Source: Aquincola tertiaricarbonis (GTDB taxonomy: Bacteria; Pseudomonadota; Gammaproteobacteria; Burkholderiales; Burkholderiaceae_C). From it: a stretch of 64,000 nt of DNA. The notes under the pieces are model-generated. The model saw only the letters and a list, made by a program, of their open reading frames with translations. It did not search any database and was not told the origin of the DNA. The stretch covers positions 31,810 to 95,809 of the forward strand of contig NZ_JZUE01000024.1 of the NCBI RefSeq assembly GCF_000969605.1. Reading direction: 5' to 3'. The position numbers were made by a program, and so were the translations under genes. Within the stretch, counting starts at the first letter, position 1; each line of letters starts with the position of its first letter. This document shows, one piece after another, positions 19,161 through 28,149 of the stretch.

Positions 19161-19862
19161 ATGGTCACCATCGAAGGCCTCAACACCTACTACGGCGACA
19201 GCCACATCCTGCGTGGCGTCGACGTCGAGATCCCGACCGCCACGGCCGTCGGCCTGCTCGGCCGCAACGGCATGGGCAAGACGACGCTCATCCGCTCGCT
19301 GATGGGCTATGTGAAGCCCGCCTCCGGCCGCGTGCAGGTGGACGGCAAGGACGTCACCGGCTGGCCGCCGGAGAAGATGGCGCGGCTGGGCATTGGCTAC
19401 GTGCCCGAGGGCCGCGGCATCTTCCCCAACCTGACGGTGCGCGAGAACCTGGTGATGACCGAGCGCCCGGGCCTGGACGGCCGCCGCGCCTGGACCTTGG
19501 AGCGGGTGCTGAGCACCTTCCCGCGGCTGGCCGAACGGTTGGGCCATGGCGGCCAGCAGCTGTCGGGCGGCGAGCAGCAGATGCTGTCCATCGGCCGCGC
19601 GCTGATGACCAACCCCCGGCTGGTCATCCTGGACGAGGCCACCGAAGGCCTGGCGCCGCTGATCGTGGCCGAGATCTGGCGCGTGATCGGCGAGATCCGC
19701 GCCACCGGCATCGCCACGCTGATCGTGGACCGCGACTACCGCAAGGTGCTGGCGCACACCGACCAGGCGGTGGTGATGCAGAAGGGCCGCATCGAGCGGG
19801 CCGGCGCCTCCACCATGCTGGCGGCGGACACGGCCGGCCTGGCCGAGTACCTGGGTGTCTGA
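19161..19862 (+). CDS. ABC transporter ATP-binding protein, LivF family
   Basis: A 233-residue ATPase with Walker A GRNGMGKTT, signature LSGGEQQML and Walker B LVILDEATEGLAP. LivF-specific features include YYGDSHILRGV and GYVPEGRGIFPNLTVREN. It is the last gene of the benzoate import operon. The segment IVDRDYRKVL replaces the common LVEQN motif after Walker B, a small departure from the family. The stop is followed by a 48-base gap before the convergent kinase gene. Confidence 0.93.
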   Translation: MVTIEGLNTYYGDSHILRGVDVEIPTATAVGLLGRNGMGKTTLIRSLMGYVKPASGRVQVDGKDVTGWPPEKMARLGIGYVPEGRGIFPNLTVRENLVMTERPGLDGRRAWTLERVLSTFPRLAERLGHGGQQLSGGEQQMLSIGRALMTNPRLVILDEATEGLAPLIVAEIWRVIGEIRATGIATLIVDRDYRKVLAHTDQAVVMQKGRIERAGASTMLAADTAGLAEYLGV

Positions 19863-19910
19863 AGCCACGCGCAGGCCGCGTACCCCTCGGTAGACGGCCT
19901 CGGCGTCGCC

Positions 19911-21416
19911 TCAGCCCAGGCGCTTCAGCGCATGCACCACCTCGCGGGTGGCGGTGTACAGCGTGCGGAAGTGCGGATAGATCCGGCTGTAGAACGCATG
20001 CCGGTCCGCGTCGGGATGGACCAGGCGGCCAGGGCGCACCCAGCGCTGCAGGTCGTCGGGCTGCAGCAGGCCGGCCGCCCGACCGGCAAGGAAGGCATCG
20101 CCATACGCCGCGCCCACCGTCACGCCGGGCACCTCCTGGCTCACGCCGGTGATGTCGGACACGATCTGCAGCCCGGTGTCGGTCTGTGCACCGCCGCCCA
20201 CGGCCACCACGCGGCGCACCTGCGCGCCGATGTCGGCGAAGGCCTCCAGGTTGTGGCGGATGCCGAAGCCGATGCCCTCCAGCACCGCGCGGAACAACTG
20301 CTCGCGGCGATGGCCCAGGCCCAGGCCGGCCACCACGCCGCTGGCCAACGGATCGTTGATCGGGGTGCGCTCGCCGCTGAAGTAGGGCAGCACCAGCAGG
20401 CCGCCGGCACCGGGCGGCACCTCGGCCGCGCGGGCGAACAGCTCGGCATAGCCCTCGTCGGGCGGCAGGTCGCGGGCCAGTTCGTCCTTGAACCAGCGGG
20501 TCAGGCTGCCGGTGGTGCTCATGCCGGCGGCCAGGTTCCAGCTGCCGGGCGTGGCGCCGGCCACGGTCCACACCCGTGGGTCGGGCGTGGGTGTGGCCTG
20601 CTGCAGCACGAAGAAGGTGGTGCTGCCGTGCATCAGCATCAGGTCGCCGGGCTGGGTGACGCCCACGCTCAGCGCCTCGCTCAAGGCGTCGATGGTGCCG
20701 AAGGCCACCGGCGTGCCCACGTCCAGGCCGGTGTGCGTCGCCGCCTCGGGCTGCAGCCGGCCGGCCAGGTCCTCGGCCCAGCCCAGCGGCGGCAGCAGGC
20801 CGATGGGCGTCACCTCTGCGGCATGGGTGTCGTCCCACTGGCCGGTGGCGGGGTTGTACAGCGGCATGAAGTGGCTGGCGCTGTGGCGGTCCATCGTCAG
20901 CGCGCCGGTGAGCCGCCACACCAGGTACGAGGTGGCCGACACCAGGTGCCGCGTGGCCTGCCACACCGCCGGCTCCTGCTGGCGCAGCCAGCGGATCTTC
21001 GGGCCGATGGCCTGGCTGCTCAGGCTCATGCGCGAGAAGGCCTGGATCGTGTCGGCGCCGATGGCCTGCTCCAGCTCGGCGATCTGCTGCGTGGCCCGCA
21101 CGTCCACGCCGTAGAGGATGCCGGGGCGCAGCGGCCGCCCGGCCGCATCCAGCGGCAGCAGGCAGGGGCCGATGGCGCTCACCGCCATGGCCGCGATGCG
21201 CCCGGGCGCCAGCCCGCTGTCGGCCAGCAGACGCCGGCTGAGCAGGCCCACGTCGTGCCACCAGACGGCATCGGCGTCCTGCTCCACATGGCCGGGTTGT
21301 GGCATCGACAGGCCATGCGGCTGCACCGCGGTGCACAGCACCCGGCCCGCCAGGTCGGTGAGCACCGCCTTGCTGCTGTAGGTGCCGACGTCGATGCCGA
21401 GCAGGTGGTCTTGCAT
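19911..21416 (-). CDS. FGGY-family carbohydrate kinase (xylulokinase-like)
   Basis: A 501-residue kinase with the N-terminal ATPase-fold motif LLGIDVGTYSSKAVL and the C-terminal domain signature VVAVGGGAQTDTGLQIVSDITG. The length and both FGGY domains are complete. The family phosphorylates pentuloses, polyols or hexuloses; which one cannot be read from the sequence. The only related neighbour is the truncated dehydrogenase relic just upstream, so this may be the survivor of a sugar-alcohol operon broken by rearrangement. It converges on the benzoate transporter operon. Confidence 0.88.
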   Translation of the reverse strand: MQDHLLGIDVGTYSSKAVLTDLAGRVLCTAVQPHGLSMPQPGHVEQDADAVWWHDVGLLSRRLLADSGLAPGRIAAMAVSAIGPCLLPLDAAGRPLRPGILYGVDVRATQQIAELEQAIGADTIQAFSRMSLSSQAIGPKIRWLRQQEPAVWQATRHLVSATSYLVWRLTGALTMDRHSASHFMPLYNPATGQWDDTHAAEVTPIGLLPPLGWAEDLAGRLQPEAATHTGLDVGTPVAFGTIDALSEALSVGVTQPGDLMLMHGSTTFFVLQQATPTPDPRVWTVAGATPGSWNLAAGMSTTGSLTRWFKDELARDLPPDEGYAELFARAAEVPPGAGGLLVLPYFSGERTPINDPLASGVVAGLGLGHRREQLFRAVLEGIGFGIRHNLEAFADIGAQVRRVVAVGGGAQTDTGLQIVSDITGVSQEVPGVTVGAAYGDAFLAGRAAGLLQPDDLQRWVRPGRLVHPDADRHAFYSRIYPHFRTLYTATREVVHALKRLG

Positions 21417-21426
21417 GCGCGGAAGA

Positions 21427-21620
21427 CTAGGCCTTGCCGGCCGCGCCCGGTGCTGGGGCGATCCCGGCCATCAGCTCGCACAGCTTGAAGATGGCGGTGG
21501 CGTTCAGCTCGCCCCAACCGAGGTTCTGCGCCACCTTGTTCAGCTCATGCACCATGTTGCTGAGCATCACCGGCACGCCCAGGCTCTCGGCGTGGTTGCG
21601 GATCAGCTCGGTGTCCCGCG
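21427..21620 (-). pseudogene. C-terminal fragment of a 3-hydroxyisobutyrate-dehydrogenase-family protein
   Basis: About 63 codons in frame end at the TAG at 21427-21429: DTELIRNHAESLGVPVMLSN, then VHELNKVAQNLGWGELNATA and IFKLCELMAG. The pattern (D..L....A...GVP.......EL...A...G.G..D...I..L.E) is the C-terminal all-helical domain of beta-hydroxyacid dehydrogenases. The Rossmann domain is absent: upstream of about 21620 the frame is unrelated. It lies 10 bases upstream of the FGGY kinase start on the same strand and was probably its operon partner before the break. Confidence 0.6.
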
Positions 21621-21692
21621 GTGAAGATCATGGTGGGTGCGAGCCTGGTGGTGCGCGGCAGCGTCGCCTGATCGTCGGGCTGCCGCGCGGCT

Positions 21693-23900
21693 TCAGTAGA
21701 GGTCTTCCAGGCGGATCGGCAGGTGGTGCAGGCGCTGGCCGGTCGCATGGAACACGGCGTTCGCCACCGCCGCTGCCACGCCCACCATCACGATCTCGCC
21801 GAGGCCCTTGACGCCTTGCGGGTTGAGCCGGGGGTCAGGCTCGTCGATGAAGTCGACGTCGATGCGGCCGATGTCCGCGGCGACCGGAATCACGTACTCC
21901 GCCAGGTCGGCATTGAGGAAGCCGCCGTGCCGTGGATCAACCTCGCTGACCTCCCGCAGCGCCGCCCCGATGCCCCAGACCACGCCGCCCTCGGCCTGGC
22001 TGCGCGCGGTGCGCCGGCTCACCACGCGCCCGCAATCGATCACGCTGGCGCAGCGCGCGACGCGCACCCGGCGCGTGGTGGGCTCCACATGCACCTCGAC
22101 GAAATGCGCCGCGTGGCTGAACGACACGAACTCCGGATACACCGGCCCACCCGCGGCCGGCAGCCCGCCGTCCAGCCGCCCGAAGACCTGCTCGGGCTGC
22201 CCCGGCGCGCGGGTCTGGCTGCGCACTTCCAGCTGCTCGCGGCCGCTGGCCTTCAGGCGGTCGAGCAGGTGGCCCGGCTGCGCCGCCCCGGCCGGTGCCT
22301 GCAGCTCGTCCATCAGGCGGCGGCAGGCCTCCTCCACCGCAGGCAAGGCGGTGGCGGTGCCCCAGGAGCCTGCGGTGAGGTGCTGGGGTGCGAATGCGGT
22401 GTCGCCGAGCTGCACCTCGATCGCCGCCAGCGGTGCGCCGGTGATCCGCGAGACCGATTCGGCGATGGCCGTGCGCAGGCCCTGCCCCATCTCATGGCCG
22501 CCCACCGCAACCCACAGGCGGCCCGAAGACGCCAGCCGCACCGTCGCGCGGGCGGGCGCCGCCGCCGCCTTGTAGGCACCGGTGGCCACCCCCAGCCCCA
22601 CCAGCGTGCCGTCGGGCAGTGACATCGAGCGCGGTGACGGCCGTCGGCGTTCCCAGCGCATCAGCTCGGCGCCGCGACGCAGGCAGGCGGCGACATGGCG
22701 CGATGAGTACGGCTTGCCGGTCACCGGATCGGTCGTGCCGTCGTTGCGCAGGCGCAGCTCCACCGGGTCCAGCCCCGTGGCCTGGGCCAGCTCGTCCATC
22801 GCCAGCTCGAAGGCGAACACCGCCGGATGCTCGTGCGGCCCGCGCATGAAGCCGGGTGTCTGCACATCGGTGCGGACCAGGCGATCGGCGCTGCGGAAGT
22901 GGCGGATGTCGTACAGCCGCGCGGTGGTGTCGCTGCCGGTGGAAGGAAAAGCGTCGTGACGTGAGGTCTGCTGGTCCGTCTCGTGGATGGCGGCCAGCAC
23001 GCGGCCATCGCGGCTGGCCCCCAGGCGCACGCGCTGCACGCTGTGCGGCCGGAACGAGGTGTTGTGGAACACGAGGGCACGCGGCACCACCAGCTTCACC
23101 GGCCGGCCCAGCCGCCGGGCCGCGATGGCCACCAGCACCGTGTGCGACTGCAGCGAGTTCTTCTGCCCGAAGCCCCCGCCGACCGCCGGCGACACCACAC
23201 GCACCTGCGCGGCCGGCATGCCGAGCTGCCGCGCCAGCCCGTGGCGGACCGCCTCGGCGTTCTGCGTCGGTTCGTGGACGACGAGCTGCTCGCCCTGCCA
23301 CTCGGCCACGGTGGCGACGAGCTCCATCGGATTCTGGTGCTGCGCCGGCAGCCGCGCCGTCACGTCCACCTTCACCGCGGCCTGCGCGAAGACCGCGTCG
23401 GCATCGCCCACGTGCTTGTCCGCCAAGGGCGGCAGCGGAATGAGCGACGGCTGCGCCGCCGTCTCGGCGCCAGGCGATCGCGGCACGGGCGCGGCCGGCA
23501 TGGCGGTGAAAGCCACCTCCACCCGCTGCGCGGCTTCGCGGGCCGCCTCCAGCGTGTCGGCCACGACCAGCGCCACGTACTGGCCGCGGTAGGCGATGTC
23601 GGGCCCGGCCAGCGGCTGCAGGCTCTGGAAGCCGAAGCCGCCGCCAAGGATGAAGCCGCCACTGGGCAGCGGGCCGATGTTGACGTGGCTCAGCACCAGC
23701 CGCACGCCGGGCACGCGCTCGGCGGCCGCGGTGTCGATGCGCTCGATGCGGCCGCGGCCGATGGCCGCCGGCACCAGCGCGGCATGCAGCAGGCCGGCCG
23801 GCATCTGGTCCGCCGCATACCGGGTGGCGCCGCGGACCTTGTCCAGCGCATCGACGCGCTCCGGTCCGGCGCGCCTTGGGGAAGTGTTGATGCCGGCCAT
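21693..23900 (-). CDS. paoC: Molybdopterin-binding subunit of a xanthine-dehydrogenase-family aldehyde oxidase (PaoC-like)
   Basis: A 735-residue large subunit that binds the molybdenum cofactor. Signatures include VGGGFGQKNSLQSHT, the GPHEHPAVFAFE loop, and the conserved glutamate in GLGEIVMVG that acts as catalytic base in this family. The ATG at 23900 is chosen because the FAD-subunit gene ends at 23902; a longer frame upstream only overlaps that gene antiphase. The order FeS, FAD, Mo subunits is that of E. coli PaoABC, a periplasmic aldehyde oxidoreductase. The exact substrate is unknown, but aromatic aldehydes fit the neighbouring benzoate genes. A MobA-like PaoD chaperone is not seen next to it. 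Confidence 0.88.
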   Translation of the reverse strand: MAGINTSPRRAGPERVDALDKVRGATRYAADQMPAGLLHAALVPAAIGRGRIERIDTAAAERVPGVRLVLSHVNIGPLPSGGFILGGGFGFQSLQPLAGPDIAYRGQYVALVVADTLEAAREAAQRVEVAFTAMPAAPVPRSPGAETAAQPSLIPLPPLADKHVGDADAVFAQAAVKVDVTARLPAQHQNPMELVATVAEWQGEQLVVHEPTQNAEAVRHGLARQLGMPAAQVRVVSPAVGGGFGQKNSLQSHTVLVAIAARRLGRPVKLVVPRALVFHNTSFRPHSVQRVRLGASRDGRVLAAIHETDQQTSRHDAFPSTGSDTTARLYDIRHFRSADRLVRTDVQTPGFMRGPHEHPAVFAFELAMDELAQATGLDPVELRLRNDGTTDPVTGKPYSSRHVAACLRRGAELMRWERRRPSPRSMSLPDGTLVGLGVATGAYKAAAAPARATVRLASSGRLWVAVGGHEMGQGLRTAIAESVSRITGAPLAAIEVQLGDTAFAPQHLTAGSWGTATALPAVEEACRRLMDELQAPAGAAQPGHLLDRLKASGREQLEVRSQTRAPGQPEQVFGRLDGGLPAAGGPVYPEFVSFSHAAHFVEVHVEPTTRRVRVARCASVIDCGRVVSRRTARSQAEGGVVWGIGAALREVSEVDPRHGGFLNADLAEYVIPVAADIGRIDVDFIDEPDPRLNPQGVKGLGEIVMVGVAAAVANAVFHATGQRLHHLPIRLEDLY

Positions 23901-23901
23901 G

Positions 23902-24891
23902 TCAGAGCCTCGCCTTCGATTGCATGAGGGCGTCGGTGAGCACGTCGATGCCCAGCGCCACCTTGAAACGGTTGTGGTAAAGCGGGCGGGCCTCGGCGAA
24001 GGCCGATTCGGCCGCCTGCCGTGCCGACTCGCGTGTGAGCGGCTGGCCCAGCAACTGCCGCTCGGCGGCCCGGGCCCGCCAGGGCCGGGTTGCCACCCCG
24101 CCCAGGCCGATGCGCACGTCGACCACACGCCCGCCGTCCATCTGCAGGCCGACCGCGGCCGACGCCAGCGCGAAGGCATACGACTCACGGTCGCGCACCT
24201 TGTGATAGACAGAGGCGCGGGTGGCCGGCGCCCGCGGCACGCGGATGGCGACGATGAGCTCGTCGTCTGCCAGCGTCGTCTCCAGGTGCGGCGTGCTGCC
24301 GGGTTCGCGGTGCAGGTCGATGACGGCCAGCGTGCGCGGGCCGCGCGGGCTGCGCAGCTCGAGCACGGCATCGAAGGCCACCAGCGCCACCGCCAGGTCG
24401 CCGGGATAGGTCGCCACGCAATGCTCGCTGCCGCCCAGCACCGCATGGCCGCGGTTCACGCCCTCCAGCGCCGAGCATCCGCTGCCCGGCTCGCGCTTGT
24501 TGCACGCGTAGGCCGGCGTGCCGCGGAAATAGGCGCAGCGCGTGCGCTGCAGCAGGTTGCCACCCAGCGTGGCCATGTTGCGGATCTGTGGCGACGCCGC
24601 CTTCCACAGCGACTCGGCCAGCGCCGGAAACTCGCGTTGCAGGGCCGCATCCGCCGCCACGTCGGCCATCGTCATTGCCGCGCCCAGGCGCCACTCGCTG
24701 CGCCCGGCCTCCAGCGTTTGCAGCGCGTCGCAGCGGGTGACGTCGATCACCGACACCGGGCCTTCCACGCCCAGCTTCATCAGGTCGAACAACGTGGTGC
24801 CACCGCCGTAGTAGCGGGCCGCGGGCGTGGCCGCCTTGCGCGACAGCACCGCCGGCACATCGGCCGGCGCGGCATAGCCGAACTCACGCAT
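23902..24891 (-). CDS. paoB: FAD-binding subunit of the aldehyde oxidase (PaoB-like)
   Basis: A 329-residue FAD-binding subunit of the CO-dehydrogenase/xanthine-dehydrogenase family. The FAD motifs ARYYGGGTTLFDLMKLGVE and NMATLGGNLLQRTRC are clear. As in PaoB, a Cys-rich stretch (KREPGSGCSALEG) suggests an additional iron-sulfur site. The start overlaps the end of the FeS-subunit gene by 8 bases, and the stop is one base from the Mo-subunit start, so the three are translated as a unit. Confidence 0.9.
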   Translation of the reverse strand: MREFGYAAPADVPAVLSRKAATPAARYYGGGTTLFDLMKLGVEGPVSVIDVTRCDALQTLEAGRSEWRLGAAMTMADVAADAALQREFPALAESLWKAASPQIRNMATLGGNLLQRTRCAYFRGTPAYACNKREPGSGCSALEGVNRGHAVLGGSEHCVATYPGDLAVALVAFDAVLELRSPRGPRTLAVIDLHREPGSTPHLETTLADDELIVAIRVPRAPATRASVYHKVRDRESYAFALASAAVGLQMDGGRVVDVRIGLGGVATRPWRARAAERQLLGQPLTRESARQAAESAFAEARPLYHNRFKVALGIDVLTDALMQSKARL

Positions 24892-25492
24892 GGCCGGCTT
24901 CCTTCATCCGCTGCGCCCCGTCGCGCACCGCCTCCAGGATGGCGACGTAGGCACCGCATCGGCACAGGTTGCCGCTCATGTACTCGCGGATCTCGGCGTC
25001 GGTACCGGCATGGCCCTCGCGCACGCAGGCCACCGCGGCCATGATCTGCCCGGGCGTGCAGTAGCCGCACTGCAGCGCGTCGTGGTCGATGAAGGCCTGC
25101 TGCATCACATGGAGCGCACCATCGCGCGGCGGCAGTCCTTCGATGGTGCGCACCTGGCGGCCATGGCACTTCACCGCCAGCGTCAGGCACGAGGCCACGC
25201 GGCGGTCGTCCACATGCACGGTGCAGGCGCCGCACTGCCCGTGGTCGCAGCCCTTCTTCGTGCCGGTCAGCTGCAGCCGATCCCGCAGCACGTCGAGCAG
25301 CGAGGCACGGGCCTCGACCTGCAGCTGCCGCGGCATGCCGTTGACCGTCACCTCGATGGGCAGGCGGCTGGAACCCTCGGCCACCTGCGCGCCTGCCGCG
25401 CAGCCGGTCGCCAGCACCGGGCCGGTGGCGCTGGCCGTGGCCACCATGAAGGTTCGCCGATCCAGGGCCGGCAGGCGGTGGATGTCACTCAT
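24884..25492 (-). CDS. paoA: 2Fe-2S subunit of the aldehyde oxidase with Tat signal (PaoA-like)
   Basis: A 202-residue subunit. The N-terminus has a twin-arginine signal (LDRRTFMVATA and a following hydrophobic stretch), which would carry the folded complex to the periplasm, as for E. coli PaoABC. Two [2Fe-2S] sites are visible: GCDHGQCGACTV and, in the second domain, CGYCTPGQ with NLCRCGAY. The ATG at 25492 is used; another in-frame ATG at 25513 would add seven residues. It is the first gene of a three-gene operon and is divergent from an HxlR-type regulator. Confidence 0.9.
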   Translation of the reverse strand: MSDIHRLPALDRRTFMVATASATGPVLATGCAAGAQVAEGSSRLPIEVTVNGMPRQLQVEARASLLDVLRDRLQLTGTKKGCDHGQCGACTVHVDDRRVASCLTLAVKCHGRQVRTIEGLPPRDGALHVMQQAFIDHDALQCGYCTPGQIMAAVACVREGHAGTDAEIREYMSGNLCRCGAYVAILEAVRDGAQRMKEAGHA

Positions 25493-25650
25493 CGATGAAA
25501 GCTCCGAAGGCATGACGTTGCAGGGAGCGGTCAGCGTAGAGTCACCGGACGGGCCTGTGAAGTACGCACCGTGCAGGTCCTTGGTTTCCTCGCGGTAACC
25601 ATGCCGGCCCCTGCCAGCGGTCCGTCCCTGCCCTGCCTGACGAGAACACG

Positions 25651-26082
25651 ATGACGACATCACCGACCACCAGCCACTTCGTGCATCCGCACCATGGCGC
25701 GCCGCTGGACCCGGCCGTCGAGCGGGTGGTCAGGGAGATCATCGGCCGCGTGGCCGACAAGTGGACCTTGATCACGCTGGAGGTGTTGACCGAGCATGGC
25801 CGCCAACGCTTCACCGAGATCCAGCGCCGTGTCGGGCCGGTGAGCCAGAAGGTGCTGACCCAGGTGCTGCGCGGCATGGAGGAGGACGGGCTGCTGGTGC
25901 GCACCGTGTATGCCGAGGTGCCGCCGCGCGTGGAGTACGAGCTGACCCAGCTCGGCGGCGAACTGAGCGCCGCCTTCTGCGGCGTATGGCTCTGGGCCGA
26001 GCGGCATCGCGAGGAGATCGCCGCGGCGCAGGACCGCTTCGCGCGTCGCGAGCGTCCGAAGCCTGGCGAGCAGGCCTCCTGA
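25651..26082 (+). CDS. HxlR-family transcriptional regulator
   Basis: A 143-residue winged-helix protein with the HxlR pattern DKWTLITLEVL, then RFTEIQRRV, VSQKVLTQVLRGMEEDGLL and the wing YAEVPPRVEYELTQLG. Members of this family often sense aldehydes or other electrophiles. It is divergent from the paoABC-like operon, separated by 158 bases that should contain both promoters, so it probably controls that operon. No conserved Cys is present near the N-terminus, so sensing would differ from thiol-based HxlR/HypR proteins. Confidence 0.9.
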   Translation: MTTSPTTSHFVHPHHGAPLDPAVERVVREIIGRVADKWTLITLEVLTEHGRQRFTEIQRRVGPVSQKVLTQVLRGMEEDGLLVRTVYAEVPPRVEYELTQLGGELSAAFCGVWLWAERHREEIAAAQDRFARRERPKPGEQAS

Positions 26083-26139
26083 GCCCGGCGCCGACCGGCA
26101 TGGCGCTTCGACGGTCCATCCGCCGAAGCGCCAGCCCCG

Positions 26140-27279
26140 TCACTTGCCGGGCTTGAGCACCACCTTGGTCCAGCCGTCCTTGCGCTTGTCGAAGTTCTCG
26201 TAGCCTTCGGGCGCCTGTTCCAGCGACAGCTCGTGCGAGACGATGAAGGAAGGCTTGACCTTGTCCTTCTCGATCAGGCGGCTGAGGAAGCGGTTGTAGG
26301 CCTTCACGTTGCACTGTCCGGTGCCGATGCTCTGGCCCTTGAACCAGAACATGCCGAAGTCGAACGGCATCTTGCCGACGCGACCGAGCCTGTCGTTGGA
26401 GCCGGGGTCCTGCGGCACGAACACCCCGACGCAGCCGATGCGGCCGGTGAACTTCACCGAGGCCACCAGGTTGTTCATCGTCAGGCCCGGCACCTCTTCG
26501 CGGTGCAGGTTGCAGCACTGGTAGCCCACGCATTCGCAGCCGCGGTCGGCGCCCTTGCCGCCGGTCAGCTCCATCACCTGCTCCACACCATCGCCCTCGG
26601 TGTCGTCGATCGGTATGGCGCCCACCTTCTCGGCCAGGGCGAGGCGATCCGGCTGGGTGTCGACGATCATCACCTGGCTCGCCCCCTTGGTGACGGCGGA
26701 CAGGGCCGCCATCAGCCCGACCGGGCCGGCACCGTAGATCACGACGCTTTCACCGGGCTGCACGCCCGCCAGCTCGGTGGCGTGGTAGCCCGTGGGGAAG
26801 ATGTCCGCGAGCATGACGTAGTCGTTCTCCTTCTCCTGCGCATCGCGCGGCAGCACCAGGCAGTTGTAGTCGCCATAGGGCACGCGCAGCATCTCGGCCT
26901 GGCCGCCCGCATACGGACCCATGTCGGCAAAGCCATAGGCGGCGCCGGCCATCCCGGGATTCGTCGTCAGGCAATACGCGCTCAGGCCACGTTCGCAGTT
27001 CTCGCAGAAGCCGCAGCCGACGTTGAACGGCAGGGCCACGCGGTCGCCAACCTTGACCCGGTCGACCGCCGGTCCCACCTCGATCACCACGCCCAGGTTC
27101 TCGTGGCCGAGGATGCGGCCCGGCGGCATGTCGGTGCGTCCTTCATACATGTGGAGGTCCGAGCCGCAGATGTTGGTGGTGGTGATCTTCACCAGCACAT
27201 CGGTCGCGCGTTCGATCCTGGCGTCCGGCACTTCGTTGACCGACACGTCGCAGGGTCCGTTGTAGACGAGGGCCTTCAT
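26140..27279 (-). CDS. fdhA: Glutathione-independent formaldehyde dehydrogenase-like zinc alcohol dehydrogenase
   Basis: A 379-residue zinc-dependent MDR enzyme. Catalytic zinc ligands are in NICGSDLH and ILGHENLG, the structural zinc cysteines in GCGFCENCERG, and the NAD-binding Rossmann motif is VVIYGAGPVGLMAA. The sequence ADIFPTGYHATELAGV and the long insert after ECVGYQC are typical of the formaldehyde-dismutase/FdhA branch, which oxidises formaldehyde without glutathione. Its start overlaps the stop of the upstream hemerythrin gene (ATGA). Formate and one-carbon aldehydes could arise from aromatic metabolism nearby. Confidence 0.88.
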   Translation of the reverse strand: MKALVYNGPCDVSVNEVPDARIERATDVLVKITTTNICGSDLHMYEGRTDMPPGRILGHENLGVVIEVGPAVDRVKVGDRVALPFNVGCGFCENCERGLSAYCLTTNPGMAGAAYGFADMGPYAGGQAEMLRVPYGDYNCLVLPRDAQEKENDYVMLADIFPTGYHATELAGVQPGESVVIYGAGPVGLMAALSAVTKGASQVMIVDTQPDRLALAEKVGAIPIDDTEGDGVEQVMELTGGKGADRGCECVGYQCCNLHREEVPGLTMNNLVASVKFTGRIGCVGVFVPQDPGSNDRLGRVGKMPFDFGMFWFKGQSIGTGQCNVKAYNRFLSRLIEKDKVKPSFIVSHELSLEQAPEGYENFDKRKDGWTKVVLKPGK

Positions 27280-27800
27280 ACGTTCTCCTCGATCTGGGTG
27301 GGGGTCTTCTCTGCCGGCAGCTCAGGCATGCCGCCCGCTTCCGCCTTCAGTTCCTGCTTGCGCTCATGCAGGGTCACGGCCAGTCCGCGCAGGTCGAGCG
27401 CCGAATAGCGCGCCTGGAGGAACACACGCTCGCGCTCCTCCATCACATGCGCCATGACCGCGTCCGCGAGCTGCGTCACGCAGTCGTCATAGCCGTCGTC
27501 GTCCGGGCTGAGCCCCTGGATGCGGGCCATCAGGTCCTTGGCCTCCTGGTGCTCTTCCTCGGCGTGGTCGAGCAGCGAATCGTCGCCGGTGGCCTCGCGC
27601 ACCGCGGGATAGAAGATCTCCTCCTCGATCTGCGCATGCACGCTCAGTGCAGCGCAGATGCGCTCGGCGAGCTTCTGTCGGTCCTCGGCGGGGGCACCGA
27701 ACTCATGGAAGGTCTGGTACTGGATGAAGAGCTTCTGGACCAGCTTGTGATCGCTGTCCAGAAGGTCCACCGCGTCTTCATAGGCAATGGTGCTTGGCAT
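27276..27800 (-). CDS. Hemerythrin HHE domain protein
   Basis: A 174-residue all-helical protein with metal-ligand signatures of the HHE type: DHKLVQKLF, HAQIEEEIFYP, HAEEEHQEAKDLM and HVMEERERVF. Such domains bind two irons and react with O2, NO or peroxides. The ATG at 27800 follows CAGGAGCGAGCC. It is translationally coupled to the formaldehyde dehydrogenase downstream, an arrangement that suggests a joint stress response. The upstream 350 bases carry no other gene. Confidence 0.88.
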   Translation of the reverse strand: MPSTIAYEDAVDLLDSDHKLVQKLFIQYQTFHEFGAPAEDRQKLAERICAALSVHAQIEEEIFYPAVREATGDDSLLDHAEEEHQEAKDLMARIQGLSPDDDGYDDCVTQLADAVMAHVMEERERVFLQARYSALDLRGLAVTLHERKQELKAEAGGMPELPAEKTPTQIEENV

Positions 27801-28149
27801 GGCTCGCTCCTGGTTGAGCCGCCGCCTGGGCCTGATGCTCGGTGCAGCGGGGATCCGGATGGGCAAGCCCTGTTCCGCCAGGCTGCCGTCCACGCATCGC
27901 GAGCCCCGCCGGCCACGCGCCCGCCAGACCCCGCCCCCGGTGCGTTCAAGGCCAGCGAGCAAACCACCGTCTTCACATGACGATGCTTTGGTATGAAAGG
28001 CCCGGTGACTGCGAAAGAGTCTGACGCGCATGGACCTTCACAGGCCGATGTCGCGGGCCGGTGGCGTGCAAGCCCTGGCATGCCGGCGCCGATCGGCACC
28101 CATTGCCGCACGGGGCGGCCGCAGCCGGGGTCAGGCCGCGCTGCGCGCC
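27801..28149. other. Intergenic region without recognisable gene
   Basis: About 350 bases between the hemerythrin start and the LysR stop, both on the minus strand. Several frames are open but none looks like a real protein. It should contain the promoter of the hemerythrin/formaldehyde dehydrogenase pair. No clear hairpin or repeat was found. Confidence 0.5.

Noticed and set aside
25560..25640. GGTT ... AACC inverted repeat between paoA and the HxlR gene as an operator
   Set aside because: Only four-base arms, too weak to support as a specific site.
27644..28111. Reading frames upstream of the hemerythrin gene
   Set aside because: Arg/Pro-rich shadow translations overlapping the hemerythrin N-terminus. 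The hemerythrin start at 27800 has a good ribosome-binding site and leaves nothing coherent upstream.
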